From IMG/VR virus record IMGVR_UViG_3300028840_002850, positions 1-64,000 of that record: 64,000 bases of DNA. The stretch is one strand, 5' to 3'. The DNA comes from a virus. Positions 17,011 through 24,182 of this stretch are shown here, piece by piece. The notes under the pieces are model-generated. The model was not told where the DNA came from. It searched no databases and saw only the letters and a list, made by a program, of their open reading frames with translations. The translations under genes were made by a program, and so were the position numbers. Position 1 is the stretch's first letter. Each line of letters begins with the position of its first letter.

Positions 17011-17826
17011 TCAGTCTTTGCTGTAAAAATTACCCTTCCCAATATACCAATTATTAAGGAAGGTTTTGAAATCAATCGGTTCGGCGTACTTCAAAGATAC
17101 GCGCCAATTATTGTTCATGTGGAATTTCCGAATAGATGGTATCGTCCCTGTTAAGTAAAATTTTTTCATAGCACGTTCAAACGTGGCATAAATTTTAGGC
17201 CAGCGGTCTTTGTGAACTTGAAGTTGCCACTTAGCAAATTTTGGTTTGGGGTTACAAATAAACGGGCACACCACGCAACCAATCCGGTTAAAACCCTCAT
17301 CGTAAAGCGAAGAATAGGGCAGATTGTGGCGCTCGATGTACTCCCATATTTCCCATTCGTTCCAGTAGAATATTGGTTTATAAATCGTATCGCCATTTTT
17401 ATAGGCATCAATTTGAGGGCGCTTTCCCCTTCGGCCTTCTTCTGCCCTGAGCCCCATAAGCCTGTGTTTATATGGCACATCAGCGGTTGGGTCTTTTTTG
17501 AGGAAATCACAGCACCAGCGGGTGCGCTTAGTCGGAAAACCCCTGATTTGTAATTCTTGATAGAATGACTGTTTAGGTTTCTTGATAATAACATCAGGGT
17601 AAAACCGCTTAATGTGCTTAACAATCTCTGGTGGATCAATCCCTGTTGCTGAATAATAGTATCGACATTCAACCCCCGATTTTTCGCATAAATCATAGAG
17701 TACGGCTGAATCTTTGCCACCAGACACGCCAACAACCCAAGGGGCGTCTTCGGGTTTATGTCTAATGATAAATTCAAGGGCTTCTTCTTCCTTCGTTTTT
17801 CCTGATATGGCAATTTGTTGTGCAAT
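17011..17826 (-). CDS. PAPS-reductase-family PP-loop ATPase
   Basis: The PP-loop SGGKDSA is near residue 38 if the frame is read from ATT 17826, the only usable start after a well-placed GGGAGT. Starting at GTG 17727 would delete the WVVGV strand before the loop. Cys pairs (TRWCCDF, GCVVCPF) resemble Fe-S ligands of DndC-like and phage PAPS-reductase-like enzymes. Such proteins activate a substrate with ATP, often in sulfur chemistry. True sulfate reduction, DNA phosphorothioation or nucleoside thiolation cannot be told apart here. The same phage carries a sulfotransferase-like gene at 35694. Confidence 0.7.
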   Translation of the reverse strand: MAQQIAISGKTKEEEALEFIIRHKPEDAPWVVGVSGGKDSAVLYDLCEKSGVECRYYYSATGIDPPEIVKHIKRFYPDVIIKKPKQSFYQELQIRGFPTKRTRWCCDFLKKDPTADVPYKHRLMGLRAEEGRRGKRPQIDAYKNGDTIYKPIFYWNEWEIWEYIERHNLPYSSLYDEGFNRIGCVVCPFICNPKPKFAKWQLQVHKDRWPKIYATFERAMKKFYLTGTIPSIRKFHMNNNWRVSLKYAEPIDFKTFLNNWYIGKGNFYSKD

Positions 17827-17842
17827 ATCTACTTACTCCCGA

Positions 17843-18001
17843 TCAGGCGTTCTTAGATTTTTCAAGCATTTTCAAGCCGGCGTGCAGGCTGCCCGATAAA
17901 TTATTTACAGCCTGCGTCCACCTCACGGCATCCTCACTCTTTTCGCAAGATTGAATTTTCTGTAATAACACCTCAATGGATTTCCTTATTGATTCTTTCA
18001 T
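17843..18001 (-). CDS. Hypothetical 52-residue protein
   Basis: SD AAGGAG before ATG 18001. Amphipathic helical protein (SIEVLLQKIQSCEKSEDAVR) ending KSKNA-stop inside a junction element. Function unknown. Confidence 0.5.
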   Translation of the reverse strand: MKESIRKSIEVLLQKIQSCEKSEDAVRWTQAVNNLSGSLHAGLKMLEKSKNA

Positions 18002-18024
18002 GTTTTTTCTCCTTGTTTAAAAGT

Positions 18025-18198
18025 TTAAATAAAATTATATTCCGGGTAGCCTGGTGGATCACCAGCATCCTCAATAAATCTTTTCTGGCAGTCTTCATCT
18101 TGGCAATAATAATGATGACCGAACCTTCCATAGATACCATTACATTCTGAGGTGCTTTTTTCTTCACCACATATCCAACATTTTACTTTTACCTTCAT
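18025..18198 (-). CDS. Zinc-finger-like protein, 57 residues
   Basis: Cys motifs CWICGEE, ECNG and YYCQDEDCQKRF form a treble-clef-like zinc site. SD AGGTGATTT precedes ATG 18198. It borders the gene-free att/regulatory region. Unassigned. Confidence 0.5.
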   Translation of the reverse strand: MKVKVKCWICGEEKSTSECNGIYGRFGHHYYCQDEDCQKRFIEDAGDPPGYPEYNFI

Positions 18199-18342
18199 AA
18201 ATCACCTGACTGTAAGCAAGGCGGTCACGGAGTACCTTTCGGCATATGTCCCGTTTAGTTTTGTATGCACAACCACCTATTTGAACACAAGTTGCTTATT
18301 TTCGTACTGTTGCCCACTTGGACAACAATAGCTTTTGAACTC

Positions 18343-18370
18343 TTGACAATTTATTGTTATTGTCTACAAT
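18343..18370 (+). promoter_or_regulatory. Rightward promoter in att region
   Basis: TTGACA (18343-18348), 16-base spacer, TACAAT (18365-18370). A GACAAT/ATTGTC dyad overlaps the spacer. It points rightward toward the att core and then antisense to the integrase, with no rightward gene downstream. It may yield an antisense or processed RNA. The stretch 18199-18528 otherwise holds no gene. A CCCACTTGGACAACA motif at 18312 resembles CCCATTTGGACAACA at 13048. Confidence 0.4.
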
Positions 18371-18503
18371 GAAATCATAACGTGAATTATCACCGAACGG
18401 CTTGGATACCGTAACCGATAATTTATCAACGACCCTTAACAATTTTTTAACACTCATAATTTGCTATTAATAATTTCGGGTAGTTAGCTTCGGGAGCGGG
18501 GAT

Positions 18504-18526
18504 TTCAAGTCTCCCCTCTCGCACCA
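18504..18526 (+). other. Probable attP core: 3' end of a tRNA gene
   Basis: The bases read as a T-loop (TTCAAGT), T-stem 3' strand (CTCCC), acceptor 3' strand (CTCTCGC), discriminator A and CCA. The matching 5' acceptor (GCGAGAG) is absent upstream, so this is a fragment and not a tRNA. T53 (18503) breaks the conserved G53-C61 pair, suggesting identity with the host gene begins at 18504. It lies about 400 bases from the integrase. tRNA-Leu is a guess from the acceptor sequence. Confidence 0.6.
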
Positions 18527-18528
18527 TT

Positions 18529-18630
18529 CTATTCAAAAAAATTAACAAGACAATAAACCACCAACACACTGAAATGTAATATTAATTGAAACAATATTTG
18601 AACTACAATATATGTTTTTAGCCAGTCCAT
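18529..18630 (-). CDS. 33-residue transmembrane peptide
   Basis: GGAGG lies 4 bases before ATG 18630. The peptide is almost all one hydrophobic helix (VVQILFQLILHFSVLVVYCL). Its stop lies 2 bases from the att core, so integration would leave it beside the attachment junction. Unknown function. Confidence 0.4.
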   Translation of the reverse strand: MDWLKTYIVVQILFQLILHFSVLVVYCLVNFFE

Positions 18631-18696
18631 TTTACCTCCGAAATCTTTAACACATCTTTAACAGGTCTGTGACCCACCATTTCCCAATCAGTGGGT

Positions 18697-18912
18697 TTAT
18701 ATCGTTACATGATCCGGGTATTTTGTTGCAAGGGGTCGATAATTGTCTGATGCTGTTTTTCCACATTTGGGGCATTTCATCGCAGGAATAACATTTTGGT
18801 GAAAATTGGCATCATCATAACCAGAACCCTCTCTTTCAAAACTACAATGTTCACATTCGTAAACTGCTATAAAATCTCTTCTCATTTGTGATTTTATTTC
18901 TTTGATTTTCAT
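18697..18912 (-). CDS. Zinc-ribbon protein, 71 residues
   Basis: SD GGAGG before ATG. Zinc knuckles YECEHCSFE and KCPKCGKTA are separated by about 25 residues. Directly follows the integrase gene. Small nucleic-acid-binding or regulatory protein; not the usual excisionase fold. Confidence 0.55.
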   Translation of the reverse strand: MKIKEIKSQMRRDFIAVYECEHCSFEREGSGYDDANFHQNVIPAMKCPKCGKTASDNYRPLATKYPDHVTI

Positions 18913-18922
18913 AAAATCCTCC

Positions 18923-20002
18923 TTACTCCCGATCAGCCGCCTTCTTCATTGGCGCAACCTCGCCCCGGGTTTGCGCATAAATAGCCCTCAGTTCATCTCC
19001 CTGGATTTCCAAATATCGGTCAAAGGCTGTTTGTGTCCGATGGCCAGTAGCCCGTTTTATTTCTTCTGGTGTTAGTCCTTGTCTGAGGGCGATAGCACTG
19101 GAATGTCGGGTTCCACCATACAGGTCAACATCTTCGATTCGTAGATTTGAACATGCTTTTTTCCACCACTTGTATAAATAACCCTTACCAAAAGGCGACC
19201 CTGGTGCATTTCCGCCTCGACCTTTAATATGTCTGAAGAAACAAAGTGTCGGAAATCCTTTAGGTTGTTGTCGTAAAAGCTTAACATCGTCCGGCAAGAG
19301 ATAGATGTATTTGGGTTCTCCTGTTTTTGATTCATTTATTAAAATCCTTCCGTTGTGGAGGTCGATGTCTCTTTCTCTGATACCGATAAGCTCACCCGGT
19401 CTGATATTGATGTAGGTGGAAAGAAAAAGGACGGCCACATATATCCGTGGGTTGAATGCCGTGATCCGTCTGATTTCCTCCAAAATACGGCACTGATCTT
19501 CTTTGGTGATAATTTTTCGATACGGGCTTGACGCCTTGACGATTGGGAATCTTGGAATTTGCTCATGCGTTATTTCTCCTGATTGGTAGAGCCAGCGATA
19601 AAACATCTTGACAGTATCTCGTATGTCCTTGATATATTTAGACGCATAGCCCATTTCAAAAAGATTGGCGACAAGATGCTCCACGTCACAAAATCCAATT
19701 GTTTTAACATTGCGATTTCCCCAAGAGTTAGTTGCTTTGTCCAATCGTTGTTCATATTTTTTAACTCCTTTCAAAAGCCTCTTTGAATGTAAAAATTTCT
19801 CAACCAGATTGGCAAAGCCCAACGGGTTGTCTTTGCGATAATCCCGGCCATCCAAAGTGCCCTCGTCGTGTTTAAATCTGAGACCTGTTAGAAATCGTTC
19901 TGCCTGCTCATAATGTTTAAACCGTTGCCTGATGTCCTTTTCAGACCCCATTGGAAACCAAACTAAATAGCCATGCTTTGTTTGATAAATATTCCCTTTC
20001 AT
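18923..20002 (-). CDS. int: Tyrosine integrase
   Basis: A 359-residue protein from ATG 20002, which has GGAGGG 6 bases upstream. An N-terminal AP2-like segment and a SAM-like core-binding domain (FANLVEKFLHSKRLLKGVKK) precede the catalytic domain. Active-site residues seen: Arg in NIRPGELIGI, Lys region in ESKTGEPK, TRHSSAI (His/Arg box), GHRTQTAFDRYL (His and nucleophile Tyr). Length is normal for lambda-type integrases. It would catalyse site-specific recombination at the tRNA-like core at 18504. Confidence 0.9.
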   Translation of the reverse strand: MKGNIYQTKHGYLVWFPMGSEKDIRQRFKHYEQAERFLTGLRFKHDEGTLDGRDYRKDNPLGFANLVEKFLHSKRLLKGVKKYEQRLDKATNSWGNRNVKTIGFCDVEHLVANLFEMGYASKYIKDIRDTVKMFYRWLYQSGEITHEQIPRFPIVKASSPYRKIITKEDQCRILEEIRRITAFNPRIYVAVLFLSTYINIRPGELIGIRERDIDLHNGRILINESKTGEPKYIYLLPDDVKLLRQQPKGFPTLCFFRHIKGRGGNAPGSPFGKGYLYKWWKKACSNLRIEDVDLYGGTRHSSAIALRQGLTPEEIKRATGHRTQTAFDRYLEIQGDELRAIYAQTRGEVAPMKKAADRE

Positions 20003-20076
20003 AGTTAGCCCTCCCTCCATGTATTTTGGAGATTGGGTACTATATGCTATGGCATTTTGCAACATTTTCGATATTC

Positions 20077-20256
20077 TTATCCGTGATCAGGTGCTTCTTT
20101 TTTCGCTTTTTCTAATTCGGTTAAGTGTAGTTCGATATTTACATATTTTCGATAATCAGTGGTATCTTCCACTTTTTTTATTTGAACTAAAAAATCTCCA
20201 CCTAATGATTCGGCAAGAATCATATTTACCCTGCTTGCTATTTCTAAGGCTGTCAT
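20077..20256 (-). CDS. Hypothetical 59-residue protein
   Basis: ATG 20256 with GGAG 6 bases upstream. Helix-strand-helix composition (MILAESLGGDFLVQIKKVED; ELHLTELEKAKKE); ends APDHG-stop in a junction element. Unassigned. Confidence 0.5.
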   Translation of the reverse strand: MTALEIASRVNMILAESLGGDFLVQIKKVEDTTDYRKYVNIELHLTELEKAKKEAPDHG

Positions 20257-20283
20257 GGTTTTCTCCAATCTTCTATTACGCTA

Positions 20284-20457
20284 TCAGGCGGTTGTTAAAT
20301 TAAATTTTCCCGAATATTTTAAATTTGGTCGTTCATAAAAATATTTTCTTTTTCGATAACATTCCCTACAAATAGTTGGGTACGCCATGTAAAAAAGACG
20401 GTTTATGTTTCTGCTATCTTCGATACCGCATTTGTGGCATTTAAATTCTGCTCTCAT
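20284..20457 (-). CDS. Zinc-finger-like basic protein, 57 residues
   Basis: ATG 20457. KCHKCGIED and TICRECYRKRKYFYE form a zinc-ribbon/HNH-like half. The C-terminus (NLTTA-stop) lies in a junction element. Probable nucleic-acid binder. Confidence 0.5.
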   Translation of the reverse strand: MRAEFKCHKCGIEDSRNINRLFYMAYPTICRECYRKRKYFYERPNLKYSGKFNLTTA

Positions 20458-20494
20458 TAGCCTACCTATTAGATGTCAGTTGCTTCCGCTCATG

Positions 20495-20926
20495 TTATTT
20501 AAATGCTTTTACAATATCAGGAATAACTTCTTCCCATTCAACCCGATAGTCTTTGATAATTGTAATGCGGGAGTATTCAATCACAACCGTATTGAATTTA
20601 AACCAGCCATCTTCGTTTTTTAGGTTGATTAGATATTCATACAGACCCAAACCGGCAGCAGTGATTTTATTCTTATCGGCTTTATTTACCCTTCGGCTAC
20701 GGGTTTTAGGATCTTCAATTACATTCCCGTATTTGGCATACCTTTCGGTAGCCAAGGGACTATCTGGAAGTAAAATCATAATGTTTTCGGTTTTATCCTG
20801 CCCCAAGAGATATTTTCCGCCTTCAAACTCTACCCATCCAGGTGTTTCAGCGGGTTTCGGTTCAACAACAGCATGAGCTAAAAACGGTACAACACAAAAA
20901 GCTAAAATTAGTGCGATTTTTTTCAT
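20495..20926 (-). CDS. Exported hypothetical protein, 143 residues
   Basis: Sec signal peptide MKKIALILAFCVVPFLAHA, cleaved before VVEPKP. The mature part is a mixed alpha/beta domain (GWVEFEGGKYLLGQDKTENI; WFKFNTVVIEYSRITIIKDY). AAGGAAA precedes ATG 20926. A periplasmic protein in the early/lysogenic operon could be a conversion factor; function unknown. Confidence 0.55.
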   Translation of the reverse strand: MKKIALILAFCVVPFLAHAVVEPKPAETPGWVEFEGGKYLLGQDKTENIMILLPDSPLATERYAKYGNVIEDPKTRSRRVNKADKNKITAAGLGLYEYLINLKNEDGWFKFNTVVIEYSRITIIKDYRVEWEEVIPDIVKAFK

Positions 20927-20939
20927 TGGTTTTCCTTTC

Positions 20940-21071
20940 TTAATGTACAAGTAGATAGAGTTTAATAAACCCTGGTATTATTATATACATCATAAGTAGA
21001 GCAAAAGCTGCACCCATTATAAGACCCATTGAAAGACCTATTGAAAATTTTTCTGTTTCTTTTTCATTCAT
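20940..21071 (-). CDS. 43-residue membrane peptide
   Basis: Starts in the TAATG overlap with the gene before it. One long Met-rich hydrophobic helix (LIMGAAFALLMMYIIIPGFI). Coupling to the fibre-headed membrane protein suggests a shared role at the membrane. Confidence 0.5.
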   Translation of the reverse strand: MNEKETEKFSIGLSMGLIMGAAFALLMMYIIIPGFIKLYLLVH

Positions 21072-21685
21072 TACTCAGCCTTTGCTTTCTCCCATTCCGA
21101 TTCAATTTCTTCCACTTTCTTCTTGCCGGGTTTGTAAACCAGATTTGCGAATTTACGCAGAATGTATTTAATGGTTAGTTTGGGCATTACGAATTTTACG
21201 GTGACAACACAGATAAGCATAATGATTAATGTGTTCATTACGGTAAACATGGGTTGATCCTCCTTCTTTTCAAGGTTTAATATTTTTTGTTCTATGGATT
21301 CAAAATATTCTTTACTCAGTTCCTTGCCATTTAATAATACAATTGGAGCTTCAAGACTTATATATTCTGGTGCTTCTATCGTATCTAGGGCTGGGGCATC
21401 TGTTCCATCGGAAAATGTTATTGTGCCATCAACGTCCAAGACCAAGTAATCATCTGTTCCAGTAGCAAAATCTATAGTAGTAGTGTCAGCCGAAGTCGCA
21501 ATTTCAATAGCTGAATCATCGGTTATACTTGTTGAGCTTCCACTCCCCACGTCTAAAATAACCCATCCGCTATCGTGATACAAAACAAGGTTTTTAGAAT
21601 CTCTATTATAAGCCACTTGACCATTATATTCTCCGGGTTCATCGAGCGAATCAATTACTCTGATACCATAACTATTTGAGTCCAT
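21071..21685 (-). CDS. Fibre-headed membrane protein, copy 1
   Basis: A 204-residue protein. Residues 1-125 look like phage-fibre modules (SGWVILDVGSGSSTSITDDS; DGTITFSDGTDAPALDTIEA). Residues 125-145 form a short coiled coil, then comes TM NTLIIMLICVVTVKFV and a Lys-rich tail (KPGKKKVEEIESEWEKAKAE). The last 75-80 residues nearly match the protein at 21953-22660, whose head is different. An in-frame ATG at 21250, behind GGAGGATCAACCC, would give a 59-residue membrane-only form. The positive-inside rule places the head outside the inner membrane (inference). Confidence 0.65.
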   Translation of the reverse strand: MDSNSYGIRVIDSLDEPGEYNGQVAYNRDSKNLVLYHDSGWVILDVGSGSSTSITDDSAIEIATSADTTTIDFATGTDDYLVLDVDGTITFSDGTDAPALDTIEAPEYISLEAPIVLLNGKELSKEYFESIEQKILNLEKKEDQPMFTVMNTLIIMLICVVTVKFVMPKLTIKYILRKFANLVYKPGKKKVEEIESEWEKAKAE

Positions 21686-21953
21686 CTATCACATCATCAA
21701 TAGAATAAGCCACAATCGCAATACCACCATTGTTTCTTACCTGAGATAAAAAGATTTCTTGATACTTACTTAATTTGCCGTTAGGCGATTTCACTTCGAT
21801 TGCCAGAAAGCGTTTTTTGTATATTCCAATAATATCAGCTATGCCTTTGTATGCTCCCAAACCCTGAAGGGCATGGAAATGAAATACCCCTATTGCCTTC
21901 AGGTATTGCTTAATGGCCTTCTTTAATCTAGTTTCTGGTGTCAGTTTTGGCAT
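21672..21953 (-). CDS. VRR-NUC nuclease
   Basis: A 93-residue protein starting at ATG 21953 in a TAATG overlap. Core motifs GLGAYKGIADIIGIYKKRF and AIEVKSPNGKLSKYQEIF carry the Asp and E-x-K residues of the PD-(D/E)XK VRR-NUC family, found as stand-alone phage resolvase-type nucleases. It sits between the two fibre-headed paralogues, overlapping both. Confidence 0.75.
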   Translation of the reverse strand: MPKLTPETRLKKAIKQYLKAIGVFHFHALQGLGAYKGIADIIGIYKKRFLAIEVKSPNGKLSKYQEIFLSQVRNNGGIAIVAYSIDDVIDGLK

Positions 21954-22660
21954 TATTCGGTCTTTGCTTTTTCCCATTCAGTCTCAACTTCTTCAATCTT
22001 CTTTTTTCCGGGCTTGTAAACCAAATTGGCAAACTTCCGTAGAATGTATTTTATAGTTAGTTTGGGAATTACGAATTTAACAGTGACAACACAAATAAGC
22101 ATGATGATTAAAATGTTCGTTGTTGTAAACATGGTTTGATCCTCCCTATTTTCAAGGTTAATGATTCGTTGTTCTATTGATTCAAAATGTTGTTTATTAT
22201 ACCTACTGCCACCATCTGACACAGCCACCCAATTATTGCCATTATGTATGCAGATGTTAATTAGTCTACCTCCACCTATTGAACAATCGTGGGGTGTCAG
22301 ACCATCTTTTATAATTACAATATCTCCTTCTTTGCCCACAGCCAGGTCCGATATTTTATTTTGTTTAATATTAATCGGGGCAACCCACTCAAAAGTTCCA
22401 TCTTCATATGTTAAAATTTGGTCAGGTGAGGGATGGCTAAGAACTAAAAGATCGGTGTCTACCCATTCTTCGCCAGTAGCAGTAACAATCCATTCGGAGT
22501 CGGTTGGTGCACCAATTTCTATATCTACCATTGTGTTATTTTTTAATACAAAACAATCAGTTGAAGAATCAAAAGTAAGAGTAGCGTCTGTAGCTGACTC
22601 TATTGTGGAATCCGCGTCTATCAGGGTATTGCTAAATATAATCCAGGAATCATCGCCCAT
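21953..22660 (-). CDS. Fibre-headed membrane protein, copy 2
   Basis: A 235-residue paralogue of the protein at 21071. The head is unrelated in detail but also fibre-like (HPSPDQILTYEDGTFEWVAP; IHNGNNWVAVSDGGSRYNK). The tail from HFESIEQRIINLENREDQ onward matches copy 1, including the TM segment LIIMLICVVTVKFVIP. It has the same internal SD and ATG (GGGAGGATCAAACC, ATG 22132). The pair reads as a duplicated membrane anchor with exchanged heads. Confidence 0.65.
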   Translation of the reverse strand: MGDDSWIIFSNTLIDADSTIESATDATLTFDSSTDCFVLKNNTMVDIEIGAPTDSEWIVTATGEEWVDTDLLVLSHPSPDQILTYEDGTFEWVAPINIKQNKISDLAVGKEGDIVIIKDGLTPHDCSIGGGRLINICIHNGNNWVAVSDGGSRYNKQHFESIEQRIINLENREDQTMFTTTNILIIMLICVVTVKFVIPKLTIKYILRKFANLVYKPGKKKIEEVETEWEKAKTE

Positions 22661-22838
22661 CAGGTATTCGGGTATCCTCTCCTATCAAATCCCCACATAT
22701 CGGGCATTTATATAGCCGTATGGGAGGGTCGGGGAATTTTTTTGCTTTCCCGTTATGGTCAAAGTCCCCTTGTTTCAAGGCTCCGGTGGAAGCCTCAATT
22801 ACTATCATGGGCTTTCCGCAACAAAGTCGTGTGGCCAC
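22650..22838 (-). CDS. Zinc-ribbon protein, 62 residues
   Basis: GTG start in a TAGTG overlap with the upstream gene. CCGKPM and YKCPICGDLIGED give a zinc ribbon; ends RIPDGR-stop in a junction element. Small phage nucleic-acid-binding protein, unassigned. Confidence 0.5.
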   Translation of the reverse strand: MATRLCCGKPMIVIEASTGALKQGDFDHNGKAKKFPDPPIRLYKCPICGDLIGEDTRIPDGR

Positions 22839-23152
22839 TATTTCTCGCTTTCCCTAAACAGAAATTCATTTACATATTCCAGACATCTCAAGGGCAGGGT
22901 TTCCCACATGCTACCCCAGAATGTCTGACCGCCTTTCTGGTGTTCCCACGCCTGATGTTCACTCCAAAGTAACGGAACTGCGTAAATGTCAGGAGCTTTT
23001 AAAGATGTTCCCTTTCTTCCAAAGCCCTGATGTGCTGGCACTATCGGATCATCCTTAATCCCGGGCAACCCCGAATATAGCGACCGCTTGGTTCTGATGA
23101 AGTCCAAGTATTTTTTCGACCGGAAGTTTTTTATTTTGGGATAGGCTGTCAT
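22838..23152 (-). CDS. DUF968-like recombination-associated protein
   Basis: A 104-residue protein. The stretch VPAHQGFGRKGTSLKAPDIY followed by AVPLLWSEHQAWEHQKGG and a TFW motif follows the pattern of DUF968/HNH-like phage proteins. The usual N-terminal Cys pair and one active-site His are replaced, so it may lack nuclease activity. Lies with ERF and exonuclease genes, where such proteins are common. Confidence 0.5.
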   Translation of the reverse strand: MTAYPKIKNFRSKKYLDFIRTKRSLYSGLPGIKDDPIVPAHQGFGRKGTSLKAPDIYAVPLLWSEHQAWEHQKGGQTFWGSMWETLPLRCLEYVNEFLFRESEK

Positions 23153-23577
23153 GGATTAGAATTCTCCAAAAGCTTATTGACCGTTACCCCTATCTTTGCG
23201 GCCATAATTTCTAACGCTCGGCTGAAATAGTCACATGCCTTAATATGGCTCAGGTTGCGAAAGGCAATTGAGCGATACTTGAAGTGCATCCGTTTTCCGT
23301 CCCATACCGACTCTTTCATATTGACAAAATTAGTTGCTATCCGGCATTGAAAATCAACCTTCTTTTTTGTGTCCCAATCTTTGTCTTCGCAGTTGTCAGC
23401 AACGGTTTGACAGCAGGCCCAGTATCCGTTAATCTGCCGTAAGCTCCGGGGGCTTTTCACTCCGTAAACCTGAAGCCTTAAAACCTTGTCGGTCGGGTAT
23501 TCCCGTATGATATCCTCATCCCCTTGCGAGATGGGTTCGAACCGACCGTGCTTTCTTTGTACGAATACCTCTTGCAT
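23149..23577 (-). CDS. DUF1367-like / NinB-type protein
   Basis: A 142-residue protein between the DUF968-like and YqaJ-like genes. The segment PRSLRQINGYWACCQTVADN and later FVNMKESVWDGKRMHFKYRS recall phage DUF1367 or NinB recombination-accessory proteins. Family call rests on overall pattern and context only. Confidence 0.45.
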   Translation of the reverse strand: MQEVFVQRKHGRFEPISQGDEDIIREYPTDKVLRLQVYGVKSPRSLRQINGYWACCQTVADNCEDKDWDTKKKVDFQCRIATNFVNMKESVWDGKRMHFKYRSIAFRNLSHIKACDYFSRALEIMAAKIGVTVNKLLENSNP

Positions 23578-24182
23578 TATTTCGCTTTTAGTTCCTGAAT
23601 AGTAGCGGCCAGCACATAGCAGAATTTGTCAAGTTCGGCTTCCAGCTTTTTAAGAAATTCCTTGTCGCGTTCAACCCGGAAAATAAACGGCTTTATGCCG
23701 GGATGGTAGCTCACGAAGTCGCACCATTCGCGGCCGGTGATCAAAAGCCCCCCCTGCACTTGGCGGTGATACGCCGCGGGAAGTTTGTCCTTTAACAGAT
23801 ATTCTACATGGGTTGAGATGATGGGGCACTTGATTTCAATTTGCCCATCCTCACCGATAAGTCCATCTGGTGAATAGCTGTATTTCTTTTGTTCATCGGG
23901 ATAACAAAGACCGACCTCTTGAACTTCAACATCATTAATGAGTTCATATAACCCTCTGGCCTCTGGCTCCATTTCAACGCCACGCTCAATAATGGCATTC
24001 GAATAACCATCAGCCTTTTTTCCGGTAATCGCCTCTCCCGCTAGTTGAAATAGATATTTTTCAGCCTGCTTTGATGGCTTGCCGTCAGAGGTTATGATTT
24101 TATCGAAGCAACTTGCAGTGGGGATGCCGGCCCTTGCCGCGAACCATTCATTCGAAAGTTGGGGAACATCTAAGGTTATCAT
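23577..24182 (-). CDS. YqaJ-like recombination exonuclease
   Basis: A 201-residue protein with the lambda-exonuclease/YqaJ layout: NEWFAARAGIPTASCFDKII at the N-terminus, ERGVEMEPEARGLYEL, then SPDGLIGEDGQIEIKCP holding the Asp and E-x-K catalytic residues, and YHRQVQGGLLITGREWCDFV. It resects DNA 5'-3' and should partner with the ERF annealase encoded just before it. Confidence 0.85.
   Translation of the reverse strand: MITLDVPQLSNEWFAARAGIPTASCFDKIITSDGKPSKQAEKYLFQLAGEAITGKKADGYSNAIIERGVEMEPEARGLYELINDVEVQEVGLCYPDEQKKYSYSPDGLIGEDGQIEIKCPIISTHVEYLLKDKLPAAYHRQVQGGLLITGREWCDFVSYHPGIKPFIFRVERDKEFLKKLEAELDKFCYVLAATIQELKAK

Larger units (their letters stand above)
13143..22670 (-). repeat. Dispersed stop/Shine-Dalgarno junction element, about 23 copies
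   Basis: On the minus strand a short element with consensus near AACTGATNGGGAAGTAG recurs at gene junctions. Approximate plus coordinates: 13151, 13700, 13847, 14116, 14299, 14347, 14590, 15396, 15575, 15750, 15931, 16159, 16357, 16617, 16813, 16992, 17834, 18682, 18931, 20081, 20275, 20465, 22655; one more lies at 30083. Its CTGA supplies the stop of some genes (LWGN, LWSN and SKNA ends). In others it is read in another frame as TD, PD or SE just before a stop (ATDGR, PDHG, ADRE, PSDMG, STDQ, TTDQ, TSE). Its GGGAAG part serves as SD for the next gene. The conservation is therefore at DNA level. Confidence 0.7.

Noticed and set aside
16663-17154. Plus-strand ORFs in the small-gene region
   Set aside because: Antisense to better-supported minus-strand genes carrying Cys motifs and SDs.
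17166-17825. 219-residue minus-strand ORF overlapping the PP-loop gene
   Set aside because: The overlapping frame at 17011-17826 carries the SGGKDS motif and conserved Cys; this one shows no motif.
18487-18526. Complete tRNA gene
   Set aside because: Only the T-arm and 3' acceptor strand exist; no 5' acceptor, D-arm or anticodon arm upstream.
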